A stretch of DNA of 64,000 nt from Marchantia polymorpha subsp. ruderalis (taxonomy: Eukaryota > Streptophyta > Marchantiopsida > Marchantiales > Marchantiaceae), in NCBI GenBank assembly GCA_037833965.1, contig AP031354.1, positions 3,264,001 to 3,328,000 on the forward strand. The letters are read 5' to 3'. The position numbers were made by a program, and so were the translations under genes. Positions 62,981-64,000 of the stretch are shown one piece after another (position 1 is the stretch's first letter; the number at the start of each line of letters is the position of its first letter). The notes below the pieces were generated by a model. The model was not told the origin of the DNA. It did no database searches and was given only the letters and a program-made list of their open reading frames with translations.

Positions 62981-62989
62981 TCTGGGGAT

Positions 62990-64000
62990 GAATCCTGACG
63001 GTTGACATGGTGGGGAATTCGGTATGTGTTGCACGTCCCTGCATGATGGCCGTGGTTAAACCTGGGTTGAACATCCCATCCAACTGGACGCGTACTCTGC
63101 CGAACTAGTGTGGCGCGATCCGGGCGGGATGGCACTCGGTGATAAGAATTTGCGCGTGGCGTCGGGCTGGCAATTGACGTGGTGGGCAAAGCAAGAACTC
63201 CAAAACTGGCCTGTGGGTAATTCTGCGGTTCTCCGATATACAATCGAGTTAGGTGTGTGTCACGTTGATGAGGAGCGATCGGATGCGCTCCGCTGGGCAG
63301 GCAGACGCCGCTCGACATTTACAGGACGGGGAGCCGCTCGAATGCCAACCCCAAATGAAGCCCGAGATTGAGTCTCCAAATTTGCCGATACAGCGCGAGC
63401 CCTTCTTCTAGGACTTTCCCGTCGTTGTTACGCTGTCCGCCGTGAATTTTATCCCTTCCCTCCAGCTCTCTCGCCTTCCACGACTGGCTGGCTTTCATGC
63501 CAGGCGCATCACGGCCTGCCCTTCGCCGTCGACCTCCCCAGCCGGTGAGGGGGAGGAGGGCATGGACAGCAGGGATAGCGAGGCAGCGAGCCGATGAAAG
63601 TAACGCTTTATCTGAAAGCCTCATGGACCAAAGAGCAATCGTGGGAATTTAACGGAGCCGATGGTGGGCTAAACTGAGTTTCGGTAAGTTAAATATCTGG
63701 ATGCAGGATTAGAGGATATTGCCGTACTGTCCACTTAACCCCGGCTTCGAGGGTTTTCTCCTCACCCCCAAGTCTGGCAGTCCTTTTATCCACTCAGGAG
63801 GTGGAAACGTGACGTCGCCACACAAGCGAGGGCGGAGAGCAGAGAGACGCGGTGCCGTTCACGGGACGACAGCAGTCGAGTACGGTATAGCAGCCCGGGG
63901 TTGAAATTTGGAGGCAGCGTCCTTTTGGCGGCCCATCTGGCATTCAACTAAGTGCAGATTTCCCCGTGCTAATCAAAGAGTGGGCCCTAAATCCTAATAT
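62990..64000. other. GC-rich region with no recognised gene
   Basis: Composition is gene-like and CpG-rich, with several overlapping open frames on both strands, none of which resembles a known family. It may be the promoter or first exon of a gene beyond the window edge. Confidence 0.3.

Larger units (their letters stand above)
48390..62990 (-). mobile_element. Decayed LINE split by two Ty3/Gypsy insertions
   Basis: Minus-strand pieces occur in correct LINE order on both sides of each Ty3 copy. ORF1-like sequence lies at about 62880-62990 and 56382-56800. The APE endonuclease starts at 56106 (MKLQLITFNARGMNEDAAV, then LAIQEHK). An EN end carries FTWENSRGGAARSLARLD near 55490. RT carries LKNWRPITLLNTAYKV near 54480 and YADD near 53960. 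Beyond the copy-2 insertion come a thumb FLWKGTEECARSRVSW near 49840 and a zinc region with HCFYEC near 48600. About 4.7 kb remains once the insertions are discounted. Many stops and frame changes show it is dead. ORF2 style (EN, RT, C-terminal zinc motif) fits plant L1-like elements. Confidence 0.85.

Noticed and set aside
63108-63624. Open frames at the right edge of the window
   Set aside because: Several overlapping frames on both strands of similar length in GC-rich DNA, none with a known motif; no basis to choose one.

Overview
The window is nuclear DNA of a land plant. Four host genes have clear plant orthologues and GT-AG introns, mostly of 100-900 bp (one of 1.6 kb), and the LTR elements use the plant-type initiator-Met primer site. 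The divergent LBD-like locus, a ThrE-type transporter and the LINE style make a non-seed plant (bryophyte or lycophyte) my best guess. That guess is inference and species is not settled by the sequence.

Layout. 1-2.6 kb: no convincing gene; a GC-rich patch and two hairpins. 2.67-5.90 kb (-): C53/CDK5RAP3, ten exons. 5.9-12.6 kb: intergenic, with a Tigger/pogo-like transposase relic near 7.6-8.0 kb, an AT-rich tract, unresolved sequence and a GC-rich island. 12.65-15.97 kb (+): ThrE/PRM10-like transporter, seven exons. 16.95-20.94 kb (-): NASP/N1-N2/Hif1-type histone chaperone, six exons, with a long hairpin in one intron. 21-34.1 kb: mostly very AT-rich and gene-poor, holding a solo LTR (25.3 kb), a deleted Ty3 copy (28.6-30.3 kb) and old LTR relics. 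35.03-40.65 kb (+): eIF3 subunit a, twelve exons including a 30-nt microexon. 42.8-44.2 kb: hAT transposase relic. 44.8-45.4 kb (-): LBD-like gene whose 3' half is tandemly duplicated. 46.7 kb: one Tudor-like exon. 48.4-63.0 kb: a decayed LINE (-) split by two independent insertions of one Ty3/Gypsy chromovirus family; one of these carries a further nested insertion that looks like a solo LTR. 63-64 kb: GC-rich, no recognised gene.

The host genes are housekeeping functions: ER-stress/UFMylation autophagy receptor (C53), membrane transport, histone H3-H4 handling and translation initiation. They are not a pathway cluster. I found no CRISPR, operon-like system, rRNA or tRNA gene. The most informative structures are the multi-level transposon nest, the array of four bZIP-type ACGT boxes in each LTR, the intronic foldback in NASP and the exon-scale duplication in the LBD-like locus. 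Exon models were built by hand from splice sites, frame continuity and family similarity; no alignment or search was run.
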